64,000 nucleotides of DNA from CBDAQD01 sp965275905 (GTDB lineage: Bacteria > Pseudomonadota > Alphaproteobacteria > Rhizobiales > JAJFHC01): positions 1-64,000 of the forward strand of contig CBDHYJ010000078.1 in NCBI GenBank assembly GCA_965275905.1. Direction: 5' to 3'. Below are positions 53,083 through 61,529 of the stretch, piece by piece. The notes under the pieces were generated by a model that was not told the origin of the DNA, made no database searches, and worked only from the letters and a program-made list of their open reading frames with translations. Positions within the stretch are counted from its first letter, which is position 1. Each line of letters begins with the position of its first letter. A program made the position numbers and the translations under genes.

Positions 53083-53232
53083 TCACGTCGCCTTGTCGAG
53101 CGCCTCCAGTAACTTGTCCTTCTCGTCCGCGTGCATCGAGATGTTGGTTTCCGCGTAGGGGAAGTTCAGCGCCGTAACCTCGTCGTGAAAGGCTTTCAGG
53201 GCCGTCCCGCCTTCCGGCCGGGACGCCGTCAT
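53083..53232 (-). CDS. Small ORF (49 aa) coupled to the hydroxylase gene
   Basis: Begins MTASRPEGGTALKAFHDEV and ends KDKLLEALDKAT. Its ATG overlaps the hydroxylase stop as ATGA, and composition matches that gene, so it is probably real and translationally coupled. No family recognised; soluble and acidic-helical. Confidence 0.45.
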   Translation of the reverse strand: MTASRPEGGTALKAFHDEVTALNFPYAETNISMHADEKDKLLEALDKAT

Positions 53233-54221
53233 TTTGCATACATCTTCTGCTTGCGGGCGCGGGTTGCCGCGGTCGCAGCCGCGCTGCCGTCGTGAAACGA
53301 TCCGAAAATTCTGTCCCAGGGCATCTCGGACGTTCCGTAATTGCACTCGAAATAACGGTGGTGGAGCTGATGGAAGAAATCTCCGGCCGCGATGCGTTTC
53401 CTGTCCTTCACCAGCACACTCTCGAATCCTGAATGGGAAAAGGCAGGGTTCAGGCCCTCGAGATAGAGATGAAACAGGATATGCACCGGGTGCGACGGGA
53501 CGACGAAGTGGATCAGCACGGATGAGAAGTAGAGTGTGGTTTCGACCGGATGCATCGAGATCCCGGCCCAGGGCCCGATATTGATGTTGCGGTGGTGCAG
53601 GGAATGCGCGAGCCCATAGAGCGGCGGCCAGTGCAGGAGGCGGTGAATCCAGTAGAAATGGAAGCTCGACCAGATCGGGATGATCACCAGCCACGCGACG
53701 AACCAGACCGGGTTTTCGGCGAAGCCGATCTGCGGTGCGTAGCCGTTCGCGGCGGCCCAGAAATAGAGCACCTCGTAGGCGGTCCAGGCTGTCACGCCGC
53801 TCGCGATTGTCCAGAACATGTTGTCCCAGACCTGATTGCGGAATGTGTAGGTGCCGTTGTTGCGCATCAGGTCGCGGGCGTCGAACTTCAGCCTCTTGCC
53901 CTGTGCCGAGAAGCTGTAGAACCACAAGTGCAGACCGCCAGCGACCAGGAAAATGAGGATCAGATTGCGGAGCCAGATCTGGAAGACCCAGCCGGGTGCC
54001 AGCGACTGCATGGTGGCCCATGACGGCTGCAGCCACTGATAGATGACGATGGCGAAGACGAGTTCCAGCGTCACGGAGCTGACGGCCAGCCAGTAGCGGG
54101 CAATCCATTTCAGCCAGGCGAGCGGCCGGGGCGGCCAGCTGAGGATCGGTGACACCGGGATCGGCAAGTCCGGGTGATGGTTCCAGTCGCGGCTCGACGT
54201 TTCCGGGTTGGTGGACATCAT
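53229..54221 (-). CDS. Sterol desaturase/fatty-acid hydroxylase family protein
   Basis: 330 residues, integral membrane di-iron enzyme. Membrane spans at about 45-65, 85-105, 130-150 and 165-185. Histidine clusters: HFYWIHRLLH, HSLHHRN, HPVE and FHQLHHRYFECNYG. Family members hydroxylate or desaturate lipids and sterols; the substrate is not evident. It follows the ALDH gene by 12 bases and ends the operon with a small coupled ORF. Confidence 0.88.
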   Translation of the reverse strand: MMSTNPETSSRDWNHHPDLPIPVSPILSWPPRPLAWLKWIARYWLAVSSVTLELVFAIVIYQWLQPSWATMQSLAPGWVFQIWLRNLILIFLVAGGLHLWFYSFSAQGKRLKFDARDLMRNNGTYTFRNQVWDNMFWTIASGVTAWTAYEVLYFWAAANGYAPQIGFAENPVWFVAWLVIIPIWSSFHFYWIHRLLHWPPLYGLAHSLHHRNINIGPWAGISMHPVETTLYFSSVLIHFVVPSHPVHILFHLYLEGLNPAFSHSGFESVLVKDRKRIAAGDFFHQLHHRYFECNYGTSEMPWDRIFGSFHDGSAAATAATRARKQKMYAK

Positions 54222-54233
54222 GGTCTCCCGTTT

Positions 54234-55706
54234 TCAGGCGAAGGGATCAGGCTGGTGCGGAGCGGTGGCAAGCCAGACCGACTTCGTCTGCATGAAGCAG
54301 CGCATGCCCTCCCAGCCGTTCTCCCGGCCGTAGCCCGACTGCTTGAAACCGCCGACCGGGGACTGCGTGGCGGCGTTGAAATAGTTGTTGATGTAGACGG
54401 TGCCGGCCTCGATGCGATCGGCCATGCGCATGGCGCGCGTCACGTCACGCGACCAGATCCCGGCGGCCAGACCGAAGACCGTGTCGTTGGCGATCCGGAT
54501 GGCGTCTTCTTCCGTCTCCCAGGCTTCGGTCGAGACGACCGGGCCGAAGACCTCGTTCTGGGCGAGGTCCGAACCGTTGGGCACGTCGGCGAAGATGGTC
54601 GGACCGATATAGTAGCCCGCATCGCGACAGGCGGACCGGCCGTCGAACAGCAGCGTGTGACCGGCGGCCTCGGCATCCGCGATCCGCTGCAAGACGCTTT
54701 CGTAGTGCGGGCGGTTGGCGATCGGCCCGATCTGGGTGGCCGGATCGTCCGGATCGCCGACGCGGGCCTTGCTGACCACGCCGGCCAACCGTTCGCTGAA
54801 TTCGCCGATGATGGACCGGTGGACGAGAATCCGCGAGCCCGAGATACAGCTCTGGCCGGCGGCCGGAAAGATGCCCGAAGCCACACCGTTGACGGCGAGC
54901 TCGATGTCGGCGTCCGGCAGAACGATCTGCGGTGACTTGCCGCCGAGTTCCATGATGATCGGCTTGACGTGTTTCGCCGCGAGCGCTGCCGCGGCACGTC
55001 CGCCGGCGGTGCCGCCCGTGAAGCTCACCATGCGCACGTCCGGGTGTTCGATGAGCGGACCTGCTGTCGTCGGGCCGAAGCCGGTGACCACGTTCAGGAC
55101 TCCGGGTGGCAGGTCGGCCTCGAGCAGCACGTCCATCAGTTCAAGCGTAGAGCATGAGGCCTGTTCGGACGGCTTCATGATCACGGCGTTGCCCGCCGCG
55201 AGGCACGGCGCCAGCTTCCAGATCAGGGTGCCGATGGGCGAGTTCCAGGGCAGGATCAGACCGGCGACGCCAAAAGGCTCCCACTTGAGATAATTGTGCA
55301 TGTCGGGGACTTCGGCCGGGATGAGCCGTCCCTCGAACTTGTCGCACATGCCGGCGTAGTAATGGAAACTGTCGACCTGCCACGCCCCGTCCAGGAGCGA
55401 CGGCGTGATGTTCTTCGGAAGCTTGCCGTTATCGCGGGTCTCCACCGCACCGAGGTGCTCGGCGTGTCTGGAGATCACGTCTCCCATGCGCCGCATCAGG
55501 CGACCGCGTTCGGCCGGCATCATTCGGCCCCAGGGACCGTCATAATAGGCTGCCCTGGCCGCGGCAACGGCGCGGGATACGTCTTCGGCGTTGCAGTCCG
55601 GCACCTGCGCCCAGACTTCGCCGGTGGCCGGGTTCTCGCTGTCGAAATGGCTGCCGGATGCGGGGTCGTGCCACGCGTTGTTCGCGAAATACTGATAGGT
55701 CTTCAT
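54234..55706 (-). CDS. Aldehyde dehydrogenase (betaine-aldehyde-dehydrogenase-like)
   Basis: 490 residues, NAD(P)-dependent. Catalytic elements: FTGGTAGGRAA (cofactor loop), MELGGKSPQIV (Glu), the nucleophile Cys in AAGQSCISGSRI, and EVFGPVVST. Start ATG 55706 overlaps the stop of the GMC gene (ATGA). In this context it would oxidise the aldehyde made by the GMC oxidoreductase, as BetB does after BetA. Confidence 0.93.
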   Translation of the reverse strand: MKTYQYFANNAWHDPASGSHFDSENPATGEVWAQVPDCNAEDVSRAVAAARAAYYDGPWGRMMPAERGRLMRRMGDVISRHAEHLGAVETRDNGKLPKNITPSLLDGAWQVDSFHYYAGMCDKFEGRLIPAEVPDMHNYLKWEPFGVAGLILPWNSPIGTLIWKLAPCLAAGNAVIMKPSEQASCSTLELMDVLLEADLPPGVLNVVTGFGPTTAGPLIEHPDVRMVSFTGGTAGGRAAAALAAKHVKPIIMELGGKSPQIVLPDADIELAVNGVASGIFPAAGQSCISGSRILVHRSIIGEFSERLAGVVSKARVGDPDDPATQIGPIANRPHYESVLQRIADAEAAGHTLLFDGRSACRDAGYYIGPTIFADVPNGSDLAQNEVFGPVVSTEAWETEEDAIRIANDTVFGLAAGIWSRDVTRAMRMADRIEAGTVYINNYFNAATQSPVGGFKQSGYGRENGWEGMRCFMQTKSVWLATAPHQPDPFA

Positions 55707-57415
55707 TGCAGACTGTCCTCTTCTTCGCGCAGTCCCTCCGCGGCCCGGGCCAGCCTCGGGTCCTCGGCGGGCAGCGGGACCCGACTGCGGATCAGGTCGG
55801 CTGCCTTTTCCGCCAGCATAATCGCCGGTGCGTTCGTGTTGCCGCCGATCTGGTCGGGGAAGGCGGAGGCATCGACGACGCGCAACGCCTCGATCCCCCG
55901 GACCTTGAGATCCTTGTCCAGGACCGCGCCAGGATCATGGTCGCCGCCCATGCGGCAGGTCGAGACCGGATGATGACCGGTTGTGACATGGCTGCGTACG
56001 GCTTCGGCGAGATCCTCATCGCTGGTCGCGGCCTTGCCCGGCAGCATTTCAGCATCGCGGATGCCGTCGAAGGCGGACTGGGCCATGATTTCGCGGGCAT
56101 GTCTCAGCCCCGCGACCATGTCCGACATATCTGCGGTGTCGGTAAACCATTGCGGGTCGATCCGGGGTGGCGCGCGCGGGTCGTCAGAGGCAAGCCGCAC
56201 CGTGCCGTGGCTTCGCGGCCGGTTGATGTTGATTTCGATCTGAACGCCCGGGACCGCCTTCTTCCCGCGCGTCATGACCAGGTTGCCAATGTTGAAGACG
56301 TTCTCGGCGGTCCACTCGAAAGGCGCCGTATCTTCCTTCACGCACATGGGCGTCATGTAAATCTCGAGCTCAGGATTGTCGGTGTCGCGCAGGCTGTGGA
56401 ACACGAGCGACGACCAGAAGGGCGCCGCCCCCGGGCCGCTCCCTGTCAGCAGGTATCGCATGCCCATCACAACCGCCCGGTCTATGCGCTGGTAGCGCGA
56501 GAGGCTCAGGGCCGGGTCCTTCAGCCCGAATTTCACCGGCATCTGCGGATGATCGTAGAGGGTTGCGCCGACACCAGGCAGGTCCTGCGAGACTGCGATG
56601 CCGACGTCTTTCAGATGGCCGGCCGGACCGATGCCGGAAAGCATCAGGGCCTGGGGCGAGCCGAAGGCGCCGAGACTCAGGATCACCTCGCGGTCCGCGC
56701 GCAGGTTGCCCGAACTGAGTTCGAGACCTGTTGCGCGATTGCCTTCAAGCGTCACCCTGCAGACATGGGTGCCGGTGAGGACCGTCAGGTTCTTCGGACA
56801 ATGCTTCAGATAGGCTTCCGCCGTTGACTGGCGGCGGCCGTTCCAGACCTTGACGTCGACGCGGCCGACGCCGCGCTGGCTGGGCCCGTTGAAGTTTTCG
56901 TTGAGCGGGTTCCCGGCCTGTTGCGCGGCCTCGACGAAAATCCTGTTCAAACGGTCGTAGTTGCCGGCCGGTGTCAGCTTGAGCGGTCCGTCGCCGGCAT
57001 GGAATGGATCGCCGTTACGGTGCGGTGCACTGCAGGCGCGACGGAAGTAGGGCAGCACGTCCGCATAGGACCAGCCGGCGAGCCCTTTCTGTCGCCAGCG
57101 GTCGTAGTCGGCCGCCGTGCCGCGCATGTAGATCATGCCGTTCATGAGCGACGTGCCGCCGACGCCCTTGCCGCGCGGGTAGTAGATGCGCCGTCCGTTG
57201 AGCATTTCCTGCGGCACCGAGCGAAAGCCCCAATCGAAGCGCGGGTTGCCGAACAGGAAACCGTTGCCTGCGGGCATACGGGTCCAGAGACTGCGGCCCG
57301 AGCCGCCGGCCTCAACCAGGCACACCGTAACGTCCGGGTCCTCGGCGAGCCGGGCGGCGAGCGCGCAGCCGGCGGAGCCCGCACCGGCGATGACGTAGTC
57401 GTAGGCCGCAGTCAC
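55703..57415 (-). CDS. GMC-family oxidoreductase (choline-dehydrogenase-like)
   Basis: 570 residues, FAD-dependent alcohol oxidation. N-terminal dinucleotide motif AGAGSAGCALAARLAE; GMC signature GKGVGGTSLMNGMIYMRG; substrate domain; C-terminal active-site His in GHHPVSTCRMG and DASAFP. Begins with GTG, overlapping the upstream stop as GTGA. Similar to BetA but could act on other alcohols; the LeuB-like partner and LysR control argue for a dedicated pathway. Confidence 0.9.
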   Translation of the reverse strand: MTAAYDYVIAGAGSAGCALAARLAEDPDVTVCLVEAGGSGRSLWTRMPAGNGFLFGNPRFDWGFRSVPQEMLNGRRIYYPRGKGVGGTSLMNGMIYMRGTAADYDRWRQKGLAGWSYADVLPYFRRACSAPHRNGDPFHAGDGPLKLTPAGNYDRLNRIFVEAAQQAGNPLNENFNGPSQRGVGRVDVKVWNGRRQSTAEAYLKHCPKNLTVLTGTHVCRVTLEGNRATGLELSSGNLRADREVILSLGAFGSPQALMLSGIGPAGHLKDVGIAVSQDLPGVGATLYDHPQMPVKFGLKDPALSLSRYQRIDRAVVMGMRYLLTGSGPGAAPFWSSLVFHSLRDTDNPELEIYMTPMCVKEDTAPFEWTAENVFNIGNLVMTRGKKAVPGVQIEININRPRSHGTVRLASDDPRAPPRIDPQWFTDTADMSDMVAGLRHAREIMAQSAFDGIRDAEMLPGKAATSDEDLAEAVRSHVTTGHHPVSTCRMGGDHDPGAVLDKDLKVRGIEALRVVDASAFPDQIGGNTNAPAIMLAEKAADLIRSRVPLPAEDPRLARAAEGLREEEDSLQ

Positions 57416-58497
57416 GGGGCCAGCTCCGCGATGACGGCGCGGGTCACGTCGTCCGTCGTCGATGCTCCGCCGATATCGGGCGTGCGTGCGCCGGCTTCAA
57501 CGGCCCGTTCGGTCGCGGTTTCAATCGTGCGTGCGATGTCGGCCCGGCCCAGGCTGTGCTCGAACATCATGGCGACGCTGAGGATCATGCCGACCGGGTT
57601 GGCCGTGCCGGTTCCGGCAATGTCGGGGGCCGAACCGTGCACCGGCTCGTAGATGCCGCGCACCGGCGTGCCCGGTGGACCGCACAGGCAGGCCGAGGGC
57701 AGCATGCCGAGGCCGCCGGAGACGATCGCGGCCAGATCCGACAGCAGGTCGCCCAGAAGATTGCAGCCCATGATGGTGTCGAATCCGGTCGGGTCCATGG
57801 CGAGCTGATAGGCGCAGTTGTCTGCATACATGTGGGTGAGGGGGACGTCTGGGTAGTCGGCGGCGACCTCGGAGACCACCGCGCGCCAGAGCCTGTAGCT
57901 TTCCATGACGTTGGCCTTGTCGGCGGAGACCAGCGTGCCGTTGCGACGGCGCGCCAACTGGAAACCGGCGGTGGCGAAGCGGCGCAGCTCTTCCTCGCCG
58001 TAGCCCGCCGTGTCGTAGGCGTAGCGCCCCTCGGGCCTTTTCTCCGTGCCGCGCGGTACGGCGAACATGACGCCGCCGCACATCTCGCGCAGGACGAGGA
58101 TGTCGGCGCCCTCGGCGCGGCCTTCACCGAACGGCGTGCGGTCCGAGAGCGAAGGCCAGTGGCGCGCGGGCCGCAGCCCCGCGTAGGCGTCCAATTCCTT
58201 CCGCAGGCACATGAGCCCGTCCTGCTTCTCGGGTCCGCCCGGCACCCGGATGCCGTCCCACTGCGGTCCACCGACGGCACCAACCAGGACGGCGTCTGCG
58301 GCCTTGGCCTTGTCGACCGTCTCCTCCCGGCAGAAGGTGCCGTGGCGCTCCCAGGCTTCGCCGTGCAGGAGGTCACGCTCAACCTCGGTACGGACGCCGG
58401 CGGCATTCGCGGCCGCGGCCGTCACGGCCAGCCCGGCCTCCAGCACTTCCGGGCCGATGCCGTCTCCTCCGAGGGCAAGGATGTGGAAATCTGTCAT
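57412..58497 (-). CDS. Isocitrate/isopropylmalate dehydrogenase-family enzyme (LeuB/tartrate-dehydrogenase-like)
   Basis: 361 residues from ATG 58497. NAD(P)- and metal-dependent oxidative decarboxylation of a 2-hydroxy acid. Seen: GGDGIGPEV at the start, GLRPARHWPSL (substrate Arg), VSADKANVMES with the catalytic Lys, DNCAYQL with metal Asp, and YEPVHGSAPDIAGTGTANP for NAD binding. No leucine genes are near and it heads a GMC-ALDH operon, so a malate- or tartrate-type substrate is more likely than isopropylmalate. Confidence 0.88.
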   Translation of the reverse strand: MTDFHILALGGDGIGPEVLEAGLAVTAAAANAAGVRTEVERDLLHGEAWERHGTFCREETVDKAKAADAVLVGAVGGPQWDGIRVPGGPEKQDGLMCLRKELDAYAGLRPARHWPSLSDRTPFGEGRAEGADILVLREMCGGVMFAVPRGTEKRPEGRYAYDTAGYGEEELRRFATAGFQLARRRNGTLVSADKANVMESYRLWRAVVSEVAADYPDVPLTHMYADNCAYQLAMDPTGFDTIMGCNLLGDLLSDLAAIVSGGLGMLPSACLCGPPGTPVRGIYEPVHGSAPDIAGTGTANPVGMILSVAMMFEHSLGRADIARTIETATERAVEAGARTPDIGGASTTDDVTRAVIAELAP

Positions 58498-58524
58498 GGG
58501 CGCGCCCACCCGCACATTATTCAA

Positions 58525-58568
58525 CGGAAAACATAGAACCGCTGAAAACGAACGCGTAGACTGAAAAC
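58525..58568. promoter_or_regulatory. Repeated CNGAAAAC elements in the divergent LysR promoter
   Basis: CGGAAAAC at 58525, CTGAAAAC at 58542 and CTGAAAAC at 58561, spaced 17 and 19 bases in the 97-base gap between the LeuB-like and LysR genes. Spacing and place suit a LysR activator array. Confidence 0.4.
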
Positions 58569-58594
58569 AGGAATAGCCAACATTCACGAGATGA

Positions 58595-59494
58595 ATGACC
58601 ATGCACGACCGGTTCATCCCGTTTCACCAGATTGCGGCGTTCGAGGCGGCGGCTCGCCACAAGAGCTTCTCGCGCTCTGCGCAGGAACTGAACGTTCAGC
58701 AGCCCGCCGTCAGCCGTCAGGTGGCCCAGCTCGAGGCCGCGCTCGGGACCAAACTGTTCCGCCGCACCAAGCCCAGTCTCACGCTGACGGCAGATGGCGA
58801 AGTGCTGCTTCGGGCGGTGTCGGGCGGCTTCGAAGCGATCCGAACGGGCATGGCCACGGTGCGGTCGCGGCCGGACAACGACACCATCGTCGTCAATGCG
58901 GCCATCGGCTTTACAAGCCTGTTCCTCCTGCCGCGCCTTGGTGAATTCCAGAGCCTGCATCCGCAGGTCCGGCTCGAAGTCGTCACCCGCGACCAGAATC
59001 CGGACTTCGACCCCGCACGCTGCGACATTGCCATCGTGTTCGGAGATGCCGGTACGCCCGGTACGGAATCCCGGCTGATTTTTGGCGAAGAGATGGTGCC
59101 GATCTGCCGGCCCGGCTATCTGGACGGCGACCGGCCGCTTGAGCGCACGGCTCTGGCGGAGGAGCGCCTGCTGCACCTCTCAAGTGACGACCACGCCGGC
59201 GATTGGGAGCGTTATCTCGCGGGCAGTGGAGTGGAGCCGCAGCAGCCCGCGCCGCTCGACCGGATCTTCAGCTACATGGTCTACCTGCGGGCGATCCAGA
59301 ACGGCAACGGCATCGGGATAGGATGGCGCCACATGATCGAGGACATGCTCGAAGCCGGCAGTCTTGCGATTGCCTGCCAACACCGGGTGGTCACCGGACG
59401 CGGCTATCACTGTTGCGTCATGCGCCACGCCGCGGGGCGGCCCGGCGCGCACGTCTTTCTCGACTGGATTTCCGGCTTGTGCCGAGAGCGCTAG
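58595..59494 (+). CDS. LysR-family regulator (GcvA-like)
   Basis: 299 residues. N-terminal helix-turn-helix FHQIAAFEAAARHKSFSRSAQELNVQQPAVSRQVAQLE, then the GcvA-type effector domain (FDPARCDIAIVFGDA). Divergent from the LeuB-GMC-ALDH-hydroxylase operon, so its probable activator. Start 58595 or the ATG two codons later. Confidence 0.9.
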   Translation: MTMHDRFIPFHQIAAFEAAARHKSFSRSAQELNVQQPAVSRQVAQLEAALGTKLFRRTKPSLTLTADGEVLLRAVSGGFEAIRTGMATVRSRPDNDTIVVNAAIGFTSLFLLPRLGEFQSLHPQVRLEVVTRDQNPDFDPARCDIAIVFGDAGTPGTESRLIFGEEMVPICRPGYLDGDRPLERTALAEERLLHLSSDDHAGDWERYLAGSGVEPQQPAPLDRIFSYMVYLRAIQNGNGIGIGWRHMIEDMLEAGSLAIACQHRVVTGRGYHCCVMRHAAGRPGAHVFLDWISGLCRER

Positions 59495-59501
59495 GTTCGG
59501 G

Positions 59502-60269
59502 TCACTTCTCCCGGACCATCTCCCAGGTGGGGTCGGTTTCCACAACCGAAGCCGTGCTGGCGTGCAGGTGCTCCACAAGGCCGGGCTCAAGCTTGAGCCG
59601 TGCGGCAAGCATGGCCAGGTAGCCGCGTTCGGCCGCGCCATCCGGATCGATGACAAGCAGGGAAGCGGCGTAGATCTCGGCAGCCTGTTCTGGCGTGCGG
59701 GCAGCGTCCGCCACCTCGCCGACATTCAGAGGCTTGGACAGCTCGTCATTGATGAAAGCCCGGTCGTCGCCGCTCAGTTCGAGTGCGCCGAGCTGTTCGG
59801 CGATCCGTCCGCGCTCCTCGTCGGTGACATGTCCATCGGCCTTGGCGGCAGCGATCATGGCGCGGATGAGGGCCCGGCTCAGATTTTCAGCCTCGGCCTC
59901 GTTGTCGGGCACGAACGGCGTTTCCGCGGGCGCCTGCAGCCTTTCGGGCTGGGGTGCCGGCGCCGCCGGAGCAGGGGCCTTGTTGGCCTGCCAGTCGTTC
60001 CACGCCTTGTAGGCCAGGCCGCCGACAAGTGCTATTCCGCCGACCTTCAATGCAGACTTGGCAATCTTGCGCGGTTTCTTGCCACCCAGAAGAAGTCCGG
60101 CCAGACCGCCGGCGATTGCACCGGTGGCGAGGCCGCCCTTGCCGCTGAGCATGCTGTCGAGACTGAATCCCGAACCCTGGCCGCGGCCGGACTGTCCTCC
60201 GCCCTGGCCGGACGATTGTCCGAGAAACTGGTCAAGTAGGGCTTTCGCATCCTGCATCGCTGTACTCAA
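59502..60269 (-). CDS. DUF533 (YebE-like, TerB-fold) protein
   Basis: 255 residues. Gly/Gln/Ser-rich N-terminus, glycine-rich hydrophobic stretch GLATGAIAGGLAGLLLGG (membrane-associating), then the DUF533 helical domain: IRAMIAAAKADGHVTDEERGRI and a C-terminal copy-like AASLLVIDPDGAAERGYLAMLA. Both halves carry acidic DxDG loops like the TerB family. Function not established. Convergent with the LysR gene, seven bases apart. Confidence 0.85.
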   Translation of the reverse strand: MSTAMQDAKALLDQFLGQSSGQGGGQSGRGQGSGFSLDSMLSGKGGLATGAIAGGLAGLLLGGKKPRKIAKSALKVGGIALVGGLAYKAWNDWQANKAPAPAAPAPQPERLQAPAETPFVPDNEAEAENLSRALIRAMIAAAKADGHVTDEERGRIAEQLGALELSGDDRAFINDELSKPLNVGEVADAARTPEQAAEIYAASLLVIDPDGAAERGYLAMLAARLKLEPGLVEHLHASTASVVETDPTWEMVREK

Positions 60270-60598
60270 TCCTTATTGCTGTGCGCCACGCGCAATCCAT
60301 TCACTCTGTTTCAGAAGGTGGGGGCTTCCGGGCGGATCGCAAGAGGGCGCCCGGGCAGAAATTGACAGAAATTTTCTATCAAAAGAGGCGGCGAGCTTAT
60401 GATGCCTTGATCGGTTTCGAGGCCAGGCCGCCGCCGATGTCCATGATCAGCATGGTTTCCGCCAAAAGCGGAGGATCATTGCCCCGCGTCTCGATAACGG
60501 GGGCCTTCGCGGATGATCCTGCCCTTACACAAACGCCACATGGATGGTAACCCATTACACCATTCGGGAAGCCATGAAGCGGATAAGGAAAAGCCGGA
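60270..60598. other. Intergenic region upstream of the BadI-like gene
   Basis: No gene seen. Contains two direct CAGAAATT units (60356-60363, 60366-60373) and an imperfect palindrome TGACAGAAATTTTCTATCA (60363-60381), a possible regulator site about 220 bases before the gene. Confidence 0.35.
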
Positions 60599-61381
60599 AT
60601 GCAGTATGAAGACATCCTCTACGACGTGACCGACGGGGTGGCGCGGATCACGATCAACCGCCCGGACAAGATGAACGCCTTCCGGGGTGCCACCTGCGAG
60701 GAACTGCTCGACGCCCTGACAAAGGCCGCCTGGGACAAGAGCATCGGCGTGATCGTGCTGGCCGGTGCCGGCGAGCGCGCGTTCTGCACTGGCGGCGACC
60801 AGTCGGCGCATGAGGGCGGCTATGACGGTCGCGGTACGATCGGGCTACCGATCGAGGAACTGCACACCGCGATCCGCGACGCGCCCAAACCGGTAATCGC
60901 GCGGGTGCAGGGCTACGCCATAGGTGGCGGCAACGTGCTGTGCACGATCTGCGACTTCACGATCGCCTCCGACAAGGCGGTCTTCGGGCAGGTGGGTCCC
61001 AAGGTGGGCTCGGTCGATCCGGGTTACGGGACGGCCTTTCTGGCCCGTGTCGTCGGCGAGAAGAAGGCGCGCGAGATGTGGTACCTGTGCCGCCGCTACC
61101 CGGCCGAGGAAGCGCTCGCGATGGGCCTCGTCAACACGGTCGTGCCTCATGACGAGCTCGACGCTGAAATCGACAGGTGGTGCGCGGAGATCATGGAACG
61201 CAGTCCGACGGCCATCGCCATTGCCAAACGGTCCTTCAACATGGACACGGACCACATCCACGGCATCGCCGGCATGGGCATGCAGGCGCTCAGTCTCTAT
61301 TACGAAACCGAGGAGTCCAAGGAAGGGGTCAACGCTTTCCTCGAAAAGCGCAAGCCCGAGTTCCGCAAATTCGTGCGCTGA
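60599..61381 (+). CDS. badI: 2-ketocyclohexanecarboxyl-CoA hydrolase-like crotonase
   Basis: 260 residues. Crotonase-fold enzyme that opens the ring of 2-ketocyclohexanecarboxyl-CoA to pimelyl-CoA. It matches BadI almost throughout: NRPDKMNAFRGATCEELLDA, FCTGGDQSAHEGGYDGRGT, LPIEELHTAIRDAPKPVIAR, GQVGPKVGSVDPGYGTAFLA, VGEKKAREMWYLCRRYPAEE and AIAKRSFNMDTDHIHG. MenB shares the GGDQ motif but not these. The rest of the alicyclic acid pathway is not in the window. Confidence 0.85.
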   Translation: MQYEDILYDVTDGVARITINRPDKMNAFRGATCEELLDALTKAAWDKSIGVIVLAGAGERAFCTGGDQSAHEGGYDGRGTIGLPIEELHTAIRDAPKPVIARVQGYAIGGGNVLCTICDFTIASDKAVFGQVGPKVGSVDPGYGTAFLARVVGEKKAREMWYLCRRYPAEEALAMGLVNTVVPHDELDAEIDRWCAEIMERSPTAIAIAKRSFNMDTDHIHGIAGMGMQALSLYYETEESKEGVNAFLEKRKPEFRKFVR

Positions 61382-61454
61382 GCCGAGCCGGTATTCGTGA
61401 AAACCGGGCCTGAATCCGGCCCTTCAGCGGAATTGAATTGATCGCCCGGAAAAA

Positions 61455-61466
61455 ATTTGATCAAAT
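61455..61466. promoter_or_regulatory. 12-base palindrome upstream of preT
   Basis: Perfect palindrome ATTTGATCAAAT in an AT-rich stretch, 63 bases before the preT ATG. Candidate operator; the regulator is unknown. Confidence 0.4.
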
Positions 61467-61529
61467 GATAAAAAAATAGACTGCATTCGCGCAGAGCGGG
61501 GCGGGGTGAATTGCTGAGGGAGATACGCC

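Noticed and set aside
57412..58497. Leucine biosynthesis LeuB
   Set aside because: No leuA, leuC or leuD nearby, and it is translationally coupled to GMC and ALDH genes; a family-level call is safer.
60599..61381. MenB (naphthoate synthase)
   Set aside because: It shares GGDQ with MenB, but the rest follows BadI much more closely.
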